Shown: positions 1 through 6,498, counted from the stretch's first letter. The stretch is DNA of 7,307 bases from Gammaproteobacteria bacterium (GCA_013372965.1 JABXIR010000032.1:1-7307), one strand, 5' to 3'. The notes: generated from the letters alone by a model not told the origin. Numbers and translations: made by a program.

Positions 1-1
1 A

Positions 2-373
2 GCCTACGTCGGCTTAACGCGCGCGATGCAAAAATTAGTGTTGTGCTGGGCTGAAGCGCGACGTCTGTACGGCAGCGAAAACTTCACCATCAAAAGCCGT
101 TTCCTTCAAGAGATACCGGCCGAGCTGTTAAACGAAGTTCGACCCAAACCTAAGGTCTCGCAAACCAGCTTTTTTAATGATGCCCCTGCACCAATCCAAG
201 AGGACTTGGGTCATGATTACTACCTCGGTCAGCTTGTTCAACACGCGGTATTCGGCACGGGCGTGATTCTAGATATGGAAGGTACAGGAGCACGAGCTCG
301 AGTACAGGTCAACTTCGATGATGCGGGCTCAAAGTGGCTAATGTTAGACTATGCGAATTTAACCCCTTTATAA
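2..373 (+). CDS. uvrD: DNA helicase II UvrD, C-terminal fragment
   Basis: UvrD is the superfamily 1A 3'-5' helicase that removes the excised oligonucleotide in nucleotide excision repair and the nicked strand in mismatch repair. Only about 123 C-terminal codons are present; the frame is open to the left edge, so the start lies outside. The fragment opens with AYVGLTRAM, helicase motif VI, whose arginine (fragment residue 7) contacts the ATP phosphate. It continues with an RRLYG segment and a SRFLQEIP segment, both typical of UvrD. After a variable linker comes the small Tudor-like C-terminal domain (about residues 74-123: LGQLVQHAVFGTGVI, then a KWL motif), which in Escherichia coli UvrD helps bind RNA polymerase. 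This domain and its order match UvrD closely; Rep and PcrA are the alternatives, less likely on this tail. The stop lies nine bases before the next gene, so read-through into it is plausible. Confidence 0.95.
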   Translation, partial: AYVGLTRAMQKLVLCWAEARRLYGSENFTIKSRFLQEIPAELLNEVRPKPKVSQTSFFNDAPAPIQEDLGHDYYLGQLVQHAVFGTGVILDMEGTGARARVQVNFDDAGSKWLMLDYANLTPL

Positions 374-382
374 GGCGACCTA

Positions 383-1513
383 ATGAAAATAACGAACCGT
401 ACTTATATTGCGACAATCCTTGTACTGCTATGCACCACGGTGGCGTTGTTCTACGCCCTTGCGTTCAGTTCGTCGGTAGCGCCACCAACACAAGACGAGA
501 CGGCGGAGAGTAACCAACCTCTGTATCAATGGCGCTTAGTCACAACTTGGCCGAAAGAATTTCCCGGCCTTGGTATGGCGCCTGAGAATTTTGCCAACTT
601 AGTGAATCGTATGTCGAATGGGCGAATCGAGATACAGGTGTTTGGTGCCGGTGAGATTGTTGGTGCACTCGAGGTCTTCGATACCGTCTCGTCTGGTGCT
701 GCTGAAATGGGGCATGGGGCGGCCTATTATTGGAAAGGTAAAAGTCAGGCTGCACAGTTTTTTACGTCGGTTCCTTTTGGTATGACGGCGCAGGAATACA
801 ATGGCTGGCTTCACTACGGTGGTGGCTTAGAGTTATGGCGAGATATCTATCAGCGCTTTAATCTGGTGCCATTTGCCGGCGGCAATACGGGTGTTCAAAT
901 GGGCGGTTGGTATAAGCGCGAAATCAATCAAATTGAGGACTTGCAAGGACTTAAGATTCGCATGCCCGGTCTAGGTGGAGAGGTGATCAACCGAGCCGGT
1001 GGTACGACGGTCAATATCCCTGGTGGCGAGTTGTACACCTCACTGAAAACGGGTGTGATCGACGCGACTGAGTGGGTGGGTCCCTACAATGATTTAGCGT
1101 TTGGCTTTTACGAGGTCGCCGATTATTACTACTATCCTGGCTTTCACGAGCCTGGCGCATCGCTCGAATTCATCATTAACCAAGACGTGTGGAATGAGCT
1201 TCCTAGCGACTTACAGGCGATCATCGAGGGCGCGGCACGGGCGATTAACCAAGATATGCTCGATGAATACACGGCTCGAAATAATGCCGCACTGGAAGAG
1301 CTGGTTAATGAACACGGCGTTCAACTCCGTCGAATGCCGCCGGAAGTGTTCCAGCACTTAAAAACCATTTCGTTCGAACTTTACGATGAAATCTCAGCGC
1401 AGGATGAAGAGTTTGCGAATGTGTGGCAAAGCTATCGTCGCTTTTTAGAGGGTGTAGAGAACTACCATAGTATCTCTGAAGAGGCGTACTACGAAGAGCG
1501 ACGCGGCCGTTAA
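383..1513 (+). CDS. dctP: TRAP transporter solute-binding protein, DctP family (TakP/FcbT1-like)
   Basis: This 376-residue protein is the extracytoplasmic receptor of a tripartite ATP-independent periplasmic (TRAP) transporter, handing a carboxylate ligand to the DctQM permease. Residues 8-28 are hydrophobic (signal peptide or anchor). The mature part shows the marks of the TakP/FcbT1 branch: TTWPKEFPGLG (54-64), GAGEIV (88-93), AEMGHGAAYYWKGK (107-120), NTGVQMGGW (168-176), LKIRMPGLGGE (190-200) and IDATEWVGPYNDLAFG (226-241). Arg193 is the family arginine that grips the ligand carboxylate. Gln172 and Glu230-Trp231 lie where, from memory, TakP coordinates a cation together with its 2-oxoacid. 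The substrate is therefore probably a 2-oxoacid or hydroxyacid, but this is inference. The start is ATG at 383, nine bases after uvrD, with only a weak ribosome site (AAGGCGAC region). The matching permease genes are on the opposite strand (1915-3770), an unusual arrangement. The symbol is a component label, not a claim of C4-dicarboxylate specificity. Confidence 0.93.
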   Translation: MKITNRTYIATILVLLCTTVALFYALAFSSSVAPPTQDETAESNQPLYQWRLVTTWPKEFPGLGMAPENFANLVNRMSNGRIEIQVFGAGEIVGALEVFDTVSSGAAEMGHGAAYYWKGKSQAAQFFTSVPFGMTAQEYNGWLHYGGGLELWRDIYQRFNLVPFAGGNTGVQMGGWYKREINQIEDLQGLKIRMPGLGGEVINRAGGTTVNIPGGELYTSLKTGVIDATEWVGPYNDLAFGFYEVADYYYYPGFHEPGASLEFIINQDVWNELPSDLQAIIEGAARAINQDMLDEYTARNNAALEELVNEHGVQLRRMPPEVFQHLKTISFELYDEISAQDEEFANVWQSYRRFLEGVENYHSISEEAYYEERRGR

Positions 1514-1527
1514 CGCGGCACGCGTCG
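1499..1527. repeat. Inverted repeat spanning the convergent gene ends
   Basis: CGACGCG at 1499-1505 and its exact reverse complement CGCGTCG at 1521-1527 flank a 15-base centre holding the overlapping stop codons of dctP and the thioesterase gene. A G+C-rich hairpin could form in either transcript and end or protect converging mRNAs. No T-run follows on either strand, so a classic intrinsic terminator is not supported. A chance repeat is possible. Confidence 0.35.
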
Positions 1528-1902
1528 AGTCTTACCCATACTGTCGATGGCGACGTAATAGAAACGGCCGTCGGCAGCCTTTAGTGGGATTGGTGATTGC
1601 GATGGAGAGCTCACCCAAACCTCAATATTGATTTCAATGGACGCCTTGCCGATACTTTCGACATCACAGTAAACCGACACGTTGCTACCGGTTTTGACCG
1701 GGCGAATAAAGTTAATCCCTTGAACCGCGGCCGCGACGACTCGCCCTTCGGCTATCTCTTCTGCGAGAGTCGTTCCTGCCAAGTCCATCTTCTCCATTAG
1801 CCAGCCACCATAGATATCGCCAAACGCATTGGTATCCCTTGGAAGTGCGGTAGTGCGCAAGAATAAATCGCCGCTTGGGCTTGGATCTACGTCATCAATC
1901 AT
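1510..1902 (-). CDS. yciA: Acyl-CoA thioesterase, YciA-like hotdog fold
   Basis: A 130-residue single-hotdog-domain protein that should hydrolyse acyl-CoA thioesters to free acid and CoA in the cytoplasm. It resembles YciA along its whole length, which is also the family's usual length. The N-terminal GDLFLRTTALPRDTNAFGDI (11-30) leads into YGGWLMEKMDLAG (31-43). Asp40 matches the catalytic aspartate of YciA (Asp44 in the Haemophilus protein, as I recall). GRVVAAAVQGINFIRPV (53-69) and SIEINIEVWV (88-97) follow, with a YYVAID strand near the end. The start is ATG at 1902, twelve bases after the dctM stop, with a modest AGG-containing ribosome site, so it is probably the last gene of the dctQ-dctM operon. 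Its stop shares the bases TTAA with the convergent dctP stop. YciA enzymes have broad substrate range; the link to the transporter is by position only. Confidence 0.92.
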   Translation of the reverse strand: MIDDVDPSPSGDLFLRTTALPRDTNAFGDIYGGWLMEKMDLAGTTLAEEIAEGRVVAAAVQGINFIRPVKTGSNVSVYCDVESIGKASIEINIEVWVSSPSQSPIPLKAADGRFYYVAIDSMGKTRRVPR

Positions 1903-1914
1903 GACTAACCTATC

Positions 1915-3279
1915 TTATTGTTTGAATAGTTCGGGTAAGTATGTTGCTAGCTCGGGAAATAGAGCGAGCAGACACAATACAACGAGCTGCAGCATAATAA
2001 AAGGGACTACACCGCGGTAAATTGCGCTGGTCGGTACACTCTCAGGTGTAACACCACGTAAATAAAACAGAGCAAAACCAAAGGGCGGTGTTAAAAACGA
2101 GGTTTGTAAGTTAATCGCCAGTGCGATACCGAGCCAAAGAGGGTCGACGCCCATCCCCAGAAGAACAGGGGCTAAAAGCGGCACCACGACAAAGGTGATC
2201 TCAATAAAGTCGAGCACAAACCCGAGGATAAACACGACCAGCATTACCACAAAGATCGCTCCCATCACGCCACCCGGAAGTGATTGAAACACCTCGGAGA
2301 TTAGCTCTTCTCCACCATAGCCTCTAAAGACCAGCGAAAACATGGAAGCACCGATCAGAATTAAAAATACCATCGCGGTAATCTTGGCTGACTGCCGACA
2401 GGCATCACCCACAAGATCTGTACTGAGCTGTTTGCGAATCGCTGTTAACACGAGGGCCCCAATTGCACCAACGCCCGCCGCTTCAGTGGGAGTAGCGGCT
2501 CCAGTGAGGATCGATCCGAGAACCAACATCATGAGCACCAATGGTGGAATCAAGGAACCGATCAGCGTGCGAGTATTCACGTGCTCTTCGGTTTCGACCT
2601 TCGGTGCAGACTGTGGGTTGAACCACGCATAGGCGACGACAAACAGCATGTAGGACGCGACTAAAATGAGACCTGGAATGATCGCACCAATAAATAGATC
2701 ACCCACGGAAATTGTTTCAGGATTGTAAATTCCTTGGCGGAGCTGACTTTGTTGATACGCGGTCGATAGAACATCACCTAATAAGACCAGTGCAATGCTT
2801 GGGGGAATGATTTGCCCCAGAGTTCCGGTTGATGCAATCACGCCAGTGGCCAAGGTGGGTTTGTACCCGCGATTTAACATGGTTGGCAGGGAAATTAGCC
2901 CCATGGTGACAACGGTAGCGCCCACGATACCCGTACTTGCTGCCATGAGTGCGCCAACCGCGATCACCGCCAGTGCGAGCCCCCCGGGAATGTGTCCCCA
3001 CAGTTTAGCGAGTGACTCGAGTAGCCCCTCAGCGATGCGAGAGCGTTCTAGAATGACCCCCATGAAAACAAACAGCGGCACCGCAATCAGTGTGGTGTTG
3101 GTCATGATGCCATAAATTCGATTAACGAAGGCATCGAGAAGCTGGCTATCGAACACACCGAACACAAGCCCGCCAGCAGCAAACGCAAGTGAAACCCCTG
3201 CGAGTGTTAATGCGACTGGGTAACCTGCAAGCAGAGCGACGCAAAGGGCGCCGAACATAATTAGGGCGATCCATTCCAT
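1915..3279 (-). CDS. dctM: TRAP transporter large permease subunit, DctM family
   Basis: This 454-residue inner-membrane protein is the ion-coupled translocation subunit of a TRAP transporter. It is hydrophobic throughout, with roughly a dozen predicted membrane segments. Family marks in order are PLFVFMG (68-74), STGIVGATVV (115-124), the first re-entrant motif ending GTLGQIIPPS (152-161), GAATPTEAAG (260-269), FVLDFIEITFVVVPLLAP (354-371) and TPPFGFALFYLRG (397-409). A polar stretch (about 172-192) between membrane segments and the overall length suit the FcbT3-like subgroup (mannitol/chloroaromatic type in the COG scheme), the same branch as the nearby binding protein. The start is ATG at 3279, sharing one base with the dctQ stop (TAATG), so translation is probably coupled. 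Substrate identity comes from the binding protein, not this subunit. I see no frameshift or truncation. Confidence 0.95.
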   Translation of the reverse strand: MEWIALIMFGALCVALLAGYPVALTLAGVSLAFAAGGLVFGVFDSQLLDAFVNRIYGIMTNTTLIAVPLFVFMGVILERSRIAEGLLESLAKLWGHIPGGLALAVIAVGALMAASTGIVGATVVTMGLISLPTMLNRGYKPTLATGVIASTGTLGQIIPPSIALVLLGDVLSTAYQQSQLRQGIYNPETISVGDLFIGAIIPGLILVASYMLFVVAYAWFNPQSAPKVETEEHVNTRTLIGSLIPPLVLMMLVLGSILTGAATPTEAAGVGAIGALVLTAIRKQLSTDLVGDACRQSAKITAMVFLILIGASMFSLVFRGYGGEELISEVFQSLPGGVMGAIFVVMLVVFILGFVLDFIEITFVVVPLLAPVLLGMGVDPLWLGIALAINLQTSFLTPPFGFALFYLRGVTPESVPTSAIYRGVVPFIMLQLVVLCLLALFPELATYLPELFKQ

Positions 3280-3770
3280 TATTTAGGTTCCGCCATGAGG
3301 TACCGAGTGTCTCGAACAATGATCGATAGCCCTTGAACCGCTAATAAGAAAAAACTGACCGGCACGATTGTTTTTAGAATAAACACGCCATGTAAACCGT
3401 TGGCCTGTGGCGAGTTTTCGAATATTTCCCAAGACTTGGCAACAAAGTCGAACGAGGTTGACATGCAAAATAGTGCAAACGGCAGAAGGCAAGTAATGCC
3501 GCCAACGATATTAACCCATCGTTTTTTAACCGGTGGCATTCGGCGGTAGAGGATATCAACGCGCACGTGCTCATCTTCTTGGAGCGCCCACGGGATAGCC
3601 AACATGAACACCGTGGCATGCAAATACGAAACGAGCTCTTGGATGGCGATCGAGTTGACATCGAAGCCCTTACGAGCAACGACGATTAGCGTGGTGACTA
3701 AGGCCATAAGGAATATTAGCCAACTACAGCTGGTGCCAATTCGGCGGATGATAGCATCGGAGAAATTCAT
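3279..3770 (-). CDS. dctQ: TRAP transporter small permease subunit, DctQ family
   Basis: The small TRAP permease subunit, about 163 residues, forms a complex with DctM in the inner membrane and helps dock the binding protein. Four hydrophobic segments are visible at about 13-31, 48-64, 86-107 and 129-151. Family signatures are QELVSYLHATVF (44-55), WALQEDEHVRVDILY (61-75) and, before the last segment, a polar SPQANGL then ILKTIVPVSFFLLAVQG (131-147). The same frame stays open upstream to an ATG at 3908, but I chose 3770. The extra 46 residues are polar and basic and look unlike DctQ N-termini, the start at 3908 lies inside the Pho box, and the protein from 3770 has the usual family length. 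The ribosome site is weak (ACGAG about five bases before the ATG). It is the first gene of the dctQ-dctM-thioesterase operon, running divergently from pstS. Confidence 0.9.
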   Translation of the reverse strand: MNFSDAIIRRIGTSCSWLIFLMALVTTLIVVARKGFDVNSIAIQELVSYLHATVFMLAIPWALQEDEHVRVDILYRRMPPVKKRWVNIVGGITCLLPFALFCMSTSFDFVAKSWEIFENSPQANGLHGVFILKTIVPVSFFLLAVQGLSIIVRDTRYLMAEPK

Positions 3771-3901
3771 AGGGCTCGTTTCATTATCGTTATGGCGATA
3801 TTGTAGCCAAAGCCAAGGCTTAAAGGAATCTCTGGCCCTAAAACAAGCGCCGATAGTAGGGCGAATTTGACGGCAGAGGAAAAATGACAAATAGCGTTTG
3901 G

Positions 3902-3919
3902 CTGTCATATTTATGTAAC
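3902..3919 (+). promoter_or_regulatory. Pho box (PhoB-binding site) upstream of pstS
   Basis: CTGTCAT (3902-3908), four A/T bases (ATTT), then ATGTAAC (3913-3919) match the Pho box plan of two 7-base repeats on an 11-base period. The first repeat is a perfect consensus CTGTCAT; the second is weaker. The site lies 49 bases before the pstS start codon, where PhoB would replace a -35 element, so it predicts induction under phosphate starvation. It sits in the 198-base divergent region 3771-3968, which holds no gene of its own. Confidence 0.8.
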
Positions 3920-3929
3920 AAACACTGAT

Positions 3930-3935
3930 TAATCT
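3930..3935 (+). promoter_or_regulatory. Possible -10 element of the pstS promoter
   Basis: TAATCT begins ten bases after the Pho box, close to the spacing seen in PhoB-activated sigma-70 promoters. It matches the TATAAT consensus at only three of six bases. Transcription would begin near 3941-3943, giving a leader of roughly 27 bases before the pstS start chosen here. That would leave the upstream GTG at 3936 outside the message. Confidence 0.35.
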
Positions 3936-3956
3936 GTGATCATCAAATCAATGATT

Positions 3957-3961
3957 GAGGG
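3957..3961 (+). promoter_or_regulatory. Ribosome binding site that fixes the pstS start
   Basis: GAGGG ends seven bases before the ATG at 3969, a good Shine-Dalgarno match at normal spacing. The upstream in-frame GTG (3936) and ATG (3951) have no such element, so this site supports 3969 as the true start. Confidence 0.7.
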
Positions 3962-3968
3962 TAATCTC

Positions 3969-4997
3969 ATGATCAAACAATCAGTTATTTTAGCCGCATC
4001 ACTCGCTGTTTCGGCCACGGCAAGTGCACGTGATCATATTGAAATTGTTGGCTCATCGACCGTTTATCCATTTACAACGGTTGTCGCTGAGCAGTTCGGT
4101 AAAACAACTAACTTCCGTACACCAACGGTTGAATCTACCGGAACGGGCGGTGGTCTGCAGTTATTCTGCGGCGGTGTTGGCGTGGGCACGCCAGATATGA
4201 CCAATGCATCGCGAGCGATTAAACAGTCTGAAATTGACTTGTGCGCAAGTAATGGTGTGAGTGAAATCATCGAAGTCAAAGTGGGTTATGACGGTATTGT
4301 TATGGCGAACTCGGTGAGCGCGCCTCAATACGATCTGACGCCTCGTGATATCTTTTTAGCGTTGGCAAAGTTGGTACCAAACCCGAATGGCTCCGAGGAA
4401 CTGGTTGATAACCCTTACACGCTTTGGAGTGAGGTAAACAGCAGTCTTCCGCCGGTGCGCATTGAGGTGTTGGGCCCGCCACCGTCGTCTGGTACACGAG
4501 ACGCATTTGCAGAGCTTGCTATGGAAGCGGGTTGTAAGTCGTTTGATTGGATTGCCGCGATCAAGTCTGAAGATAAAAACCGCTTCAAAGCAATTTGTCA
4601 TGGTGTTCGTGAAGACGGCGCGTACATTGAAGCCGGTGAGAACGATAACTTAATCGTACAAAAATTGTCCGCGAACCCTAACAGTTTAGGTGTGTTTGGT
4701 TACAGTTTCTTAGAGTCTAATGCAGATGTAGTTCAGGGTGCGACTATCAATGGCGTAGCTCCTGAGTTTGAAGCGATTGCGGAAGGAAGCTACCCTATTT
4801 CACGAGCGCTGTACTTCTACGTTAAAAAAGCACACGTGGGGGTGATTCCTGGAATGGCTGAGTTCCTTGCAGAGTTTACCTCAGAAGATGCTTGGGGTGA
4901 TGAGGGTTACCTGACTGACCGTGGCTTGATTCCGATGCCAACCGAAGAGCGAGAAGTTGTCGGTGCTCGTGTACGTAACCTCGAGCCACTACAGTAA
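3969..4997 (+). CDS. pstS: Phosphate ABC transporter periplasmic binding protein PstS
   Basis: PstS binds inorganic phosphate in the periplasm with high affinity and delivers it to PstC/PstA. From ATG 3969 the protein has 342 residues and a textbook Sec signal peptide: MIKQ, a hydrophobic core (5-14), then ATASA with cleavage predicted after residue 20. Ligand-loop motifs follow in order: GSSTVYPF (28-35), ESTGTGGG (55-62), SRAI (81-84), YDGIVMANS (107-115) and SSGTRDAF (173-180). In known PstS proteins, the serines, threonine, arginine and aspartate in these loops hydrogen-bond phosphate. ALYFYVKKAH (280-289) near the C-terminus is also typical. An upstream GTG start at 3936 would bury the signal peptide, so I reject it. 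The Pho box and pstC downstream confirm the role. Three pairs of acidic and basic residues near the C-terminus and the DTN-type loop length are of the longer PstS subgroup rather than the enterobacterial form; this subgroup placement is my judgement. Confidence 0.95.
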   Translation: MIKQSVILAASLAVSATASARDHIEIVGSSTVYPFTTVVAEQFGKTTNFRTPTVESTGTGGGLQLFCGGVGVGTPDMTNASRAIKQSEIDLCASNGVSEIIEVKVGYDGIVMANSVSAPQYDLTPRDIFLALAKLVPNPNGSEELVDNPYTLWSEVNSSLPPVRIEVLGPPPSSGTRDAFAELAMEAGCKSFDWIAAIKSEDKNRFKAICHGVREDGAYIEAGENDNLIVQKLSANPNSLGVFGYSFLESNADVVQGATINGVAPEFEAIAEGSYPISRALYFYVKKAHVGVIPGMAEFLAEFTSEDAWGDEGYLTDRGLIPMPTEEREVVGARVRNLEPLQ

Positions 4998-5032
4998 CCC
5001 GACGCTTGTTGTATAGCAGCATGTTAACCCGA
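4995..5032 (+). repeat. Two direct copies of TAACCCGA after pstS
   Basis: TAACCCGA occurs at 4995-5002, where its first three bases are the pstS stop codon, and again at 5025-5032. Both copies are complementary to TCGGGTTA at 5046-5053, so either could form the 5' arm of a hairpin with that single 3' arm. The second copy gives the shorter loop and is the likelier partner. Confidence 0.6.
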
Positions 5033-5054
5033 TCCATTGTGTGACTCGGGTTAA
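5024..5054 (+). terminator. Stem-loop between pstS and pstC (attenuator or mRNA-stabilising hairpin)
   Basis: TTAACCCGA (5024-5032) and TCGGGTTAA (5046-5054) form a perfect 9-base-pair stem with a 13-base loop. A weakly T-rich stretch (ATTAATTT) follows instead of a solid T-run, so termination would be partial. A hairpin here would let pstS mRNA exceed pstCA mRNA, by attenuation or by protecting the pstS 3' end from exonucleases. Both roles are known for genes of binding proteins placed first in ABC operons. The sequence does not tell which applies. Confidence 0.55.
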
Positions 5055-5079
5055 ATTAATTTAGGAACCTAAAAACCAT

Positions 5080-6498
5080 ATGACGCTAACTTCGATTTTT
5101 ATTCTGGTGATCGCTCTGGGGGGCTTTTCTTGGTTCACTGCGTCATCACGAGTAAAGCGCACGCCCAAGGCAAAAGGTAGTCGCCCGCTTGCGTTACCGC
5201 ATTACTACGGCGCATGGTCGATGCTGTGGACCGTGGTGCCAGCGCTGGCGTTATTCGCTTTGTACTTCTTCTTTGAACAGACTATTGTTCGAGCCCTAGT
5301 GATTAATGAGCTGCCGCTGGCGTCGCAGTCGCTAACGAGTGACCAACTTGCGCTGCTGTACTCGAAAGTCGTCAATAATGTCTCAGGCGACCAAATTAAT
5401 GCCGCCCTAGAAATTGAGTACGTTCCAGCTGCCGAGCGTTTAATTGAGCTCAACAGCTTTAAAACGACCGCGTTATTTTTGGCCATTGTGTTTGTGTGTA
5501 TTGCAGGCTTCGGCTACAGCGTGGCGCGTTTTTCACCGCAATTGCATGCACGCGTTGCAGTTGAGCGATGGGTTCGAGCGTTTTTGTTTCTAAGCTCATT
5601 AATCGCCATTTTGACCACGCTTGGAATCTTGCTATCGGTGATCTTTGAATCACTCCGTTTCTTTGAAATGGTGTCACCGCTTGAGTTTTTGTTCGGCACT
5701 CATTGGAGTCCTCAGGTCGCACTCCGTGCTGACCAAACGGCTTCCTCGGGTTCATTTGGAGCGGTACCACTATTCGCGGGTACGTTGTTAATTGCTGCCA
5801 TCGCGATGGCGGTCGCCTTACCCATTGGTATGTACTCGGCAATTTATCTGTCTGAATACGCATCCTCAAGAGCGCGGTCAATTCTTAAGCCGATTCTAGA
5901 AATTCTTGCGGGTATTCCGACCGTTGTTTACGGCTTTTTCGCCGCACTCACTGTCGCGCCAGCGGTACGACAGTTCGTCGAGTGGTTAGGTGAGAAACTG
6001 ACCGCTCTTGGTGTGATTGATGCGCCATTCCAAGTGTCATCGGAGAGTGCTCTGGCGGCGGGTGTGGTCATGGGCGTGATGCTCATTCCGTTTATCTCTT
6101 CAATGGCGGACGACGTCATTCGCGCGGTTCCAGCCTCGTTGCGAGATGGTTCGTTTGGTTTGGGTGCAACGCGCAGTGAGACGATGACGCAAGTGATCTT
6201 ACCAGCGGCTCTCCCTGGTGTCGTTGGCGGCATCATGCTGGCGGTATCACGGGCCATTGGTGAGACGATGATTGTTGTGATGGCAGCGGGTCTATCCGCT
6301 AAATTAACGGCCAACCCGTTCGAATCTGTGACCACAGTCACCGTACAGATTGCGACCTTATTAGTGGGTGACCAGGAGTTCGACAGTCCGAAGACGCTTG
6401 CCGCGTTCGCGCTTGGACTGGTGCTGTTTGTGGTCACACTCTTGTTAAATGTAATTGCACTTCACGTTGTGAATAAGTATCGAGAGCAATATGACTAA
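5080..6498 (+). CDS. pstC: Phosphate ABC transporter permease PstC (long form)
   Basis: PstC is one of two membrane subunits forming the phosphate channel driven by PstB. The protein has 472 residues, against about 320 in Escherichia coli. The extra length is N-terminal: a first membrane segment (about 3-20), the conserved LPHYYGAWSMLWTVVPAL region (39-56), then a polar stretch (about 75-128) probably in the periplasm, as in the DUF3708 class of PstC. The transport core begins near residue 165. It carries GTLLIAAIAMAVALPIGMYS (234-253), ILEILAGIPTVVYGFFA (272-288) and the EAA loop that docks on PstB (SLRDGSFGLGATRSETMTQV then ILPAALPG, 353-380). SRAIGETMIVVM (390-401) is also a PstC mark. The start is ATG at 5080 with AGGAA (5063-5067) at a rather long 12-base spacing. 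It follows pstS after a hairpin and overlaps pstA by eight bases. Confidence 0.94.
   Translation: MTLTSIFILVIALGGFSWFTASSRVKRTPKAKGSRPLALPHYYGAWSMLWTVVPALALFALYFFFEQTIVRALVINELPLASQSLTSDQLALLYSKVVNNVSGDQINAALEIEYVPAAERLIELNSFKTTALFLAIVFVCIAGFGYSVARFSPQLHARVAVERWVRAFLFLSSLIAILTTLGILLSVIFESLRFFEMVSPLEFLFGTHWSPQVALRADQTASSGSFGAVPLFAGTLLIAAIAMAVALPIGMYSAIYLSEYASSRARSILKPILEILAGIPTVVYGFFAALTVAPAVRQFVEWLGEKLTALGVIDAPFQVSSESALAAGVVMGVMLIPFISSMADDVIRAVPASLRDGSFGLGATRSETMTQVILPAALPGVVGGIMLAVSRAIGETMIVVMAAGLSAKLTANPFESVTTVTVQIATLLVGDQEFDSPKTLAAFALGLVLFVVTLLLNVIALHVVNKYREQYD

Noticed and set aside
383..450. Lipoprotein signal at Cys17 of DctP
   Set aside because: The residues before the cysteine are V-L-L; leucine at -1 does not fit a lipobox.
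2342..3115. Plus-strand open frames opposite dctM (96 and 106 codons)
   Set aside because: They are antisense to conserved DctM sequence; their translations are Pro/Thr/Ala-rich with no motif or ribosome site.
3783..3828. Possible sigma-70 promoters for dctQ on the minus strand (TACAAT at 3805-3800; or TTGGCT, 16 bases, GATAAT ending at 3783)
   Set aside because: The first has no recognisable -35 and the second would start transcription within a few bases of the dctQ start codon. Neither is strong enough to annotate, although a promoter must exist in this region.
3771..3908. In-frame N-terminal extension of DctQ from an ATG at 3908
   Set aside because: The added 46 residues look unlike the family, the start codon lies inside the Pho box, and the start at 3770 gives the usual DctQ length.
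3936..3968. Upstream GTG start for pstS adding 11 residues
   Set aside because: It lies at or before the likely transcription start, has no ribosome site, and would displace a clean Sec signal peptide; GAGGG fits the ATG at 3969.
5459..6437. Long minus-strand open frames inside pstC (140 and 169 codons)
   Set aside because: They lie fully antisense to a clear pstC coding region, have low-complexity Ser/Thr/Ala or Arg-rich translations, and show no family resemblance.
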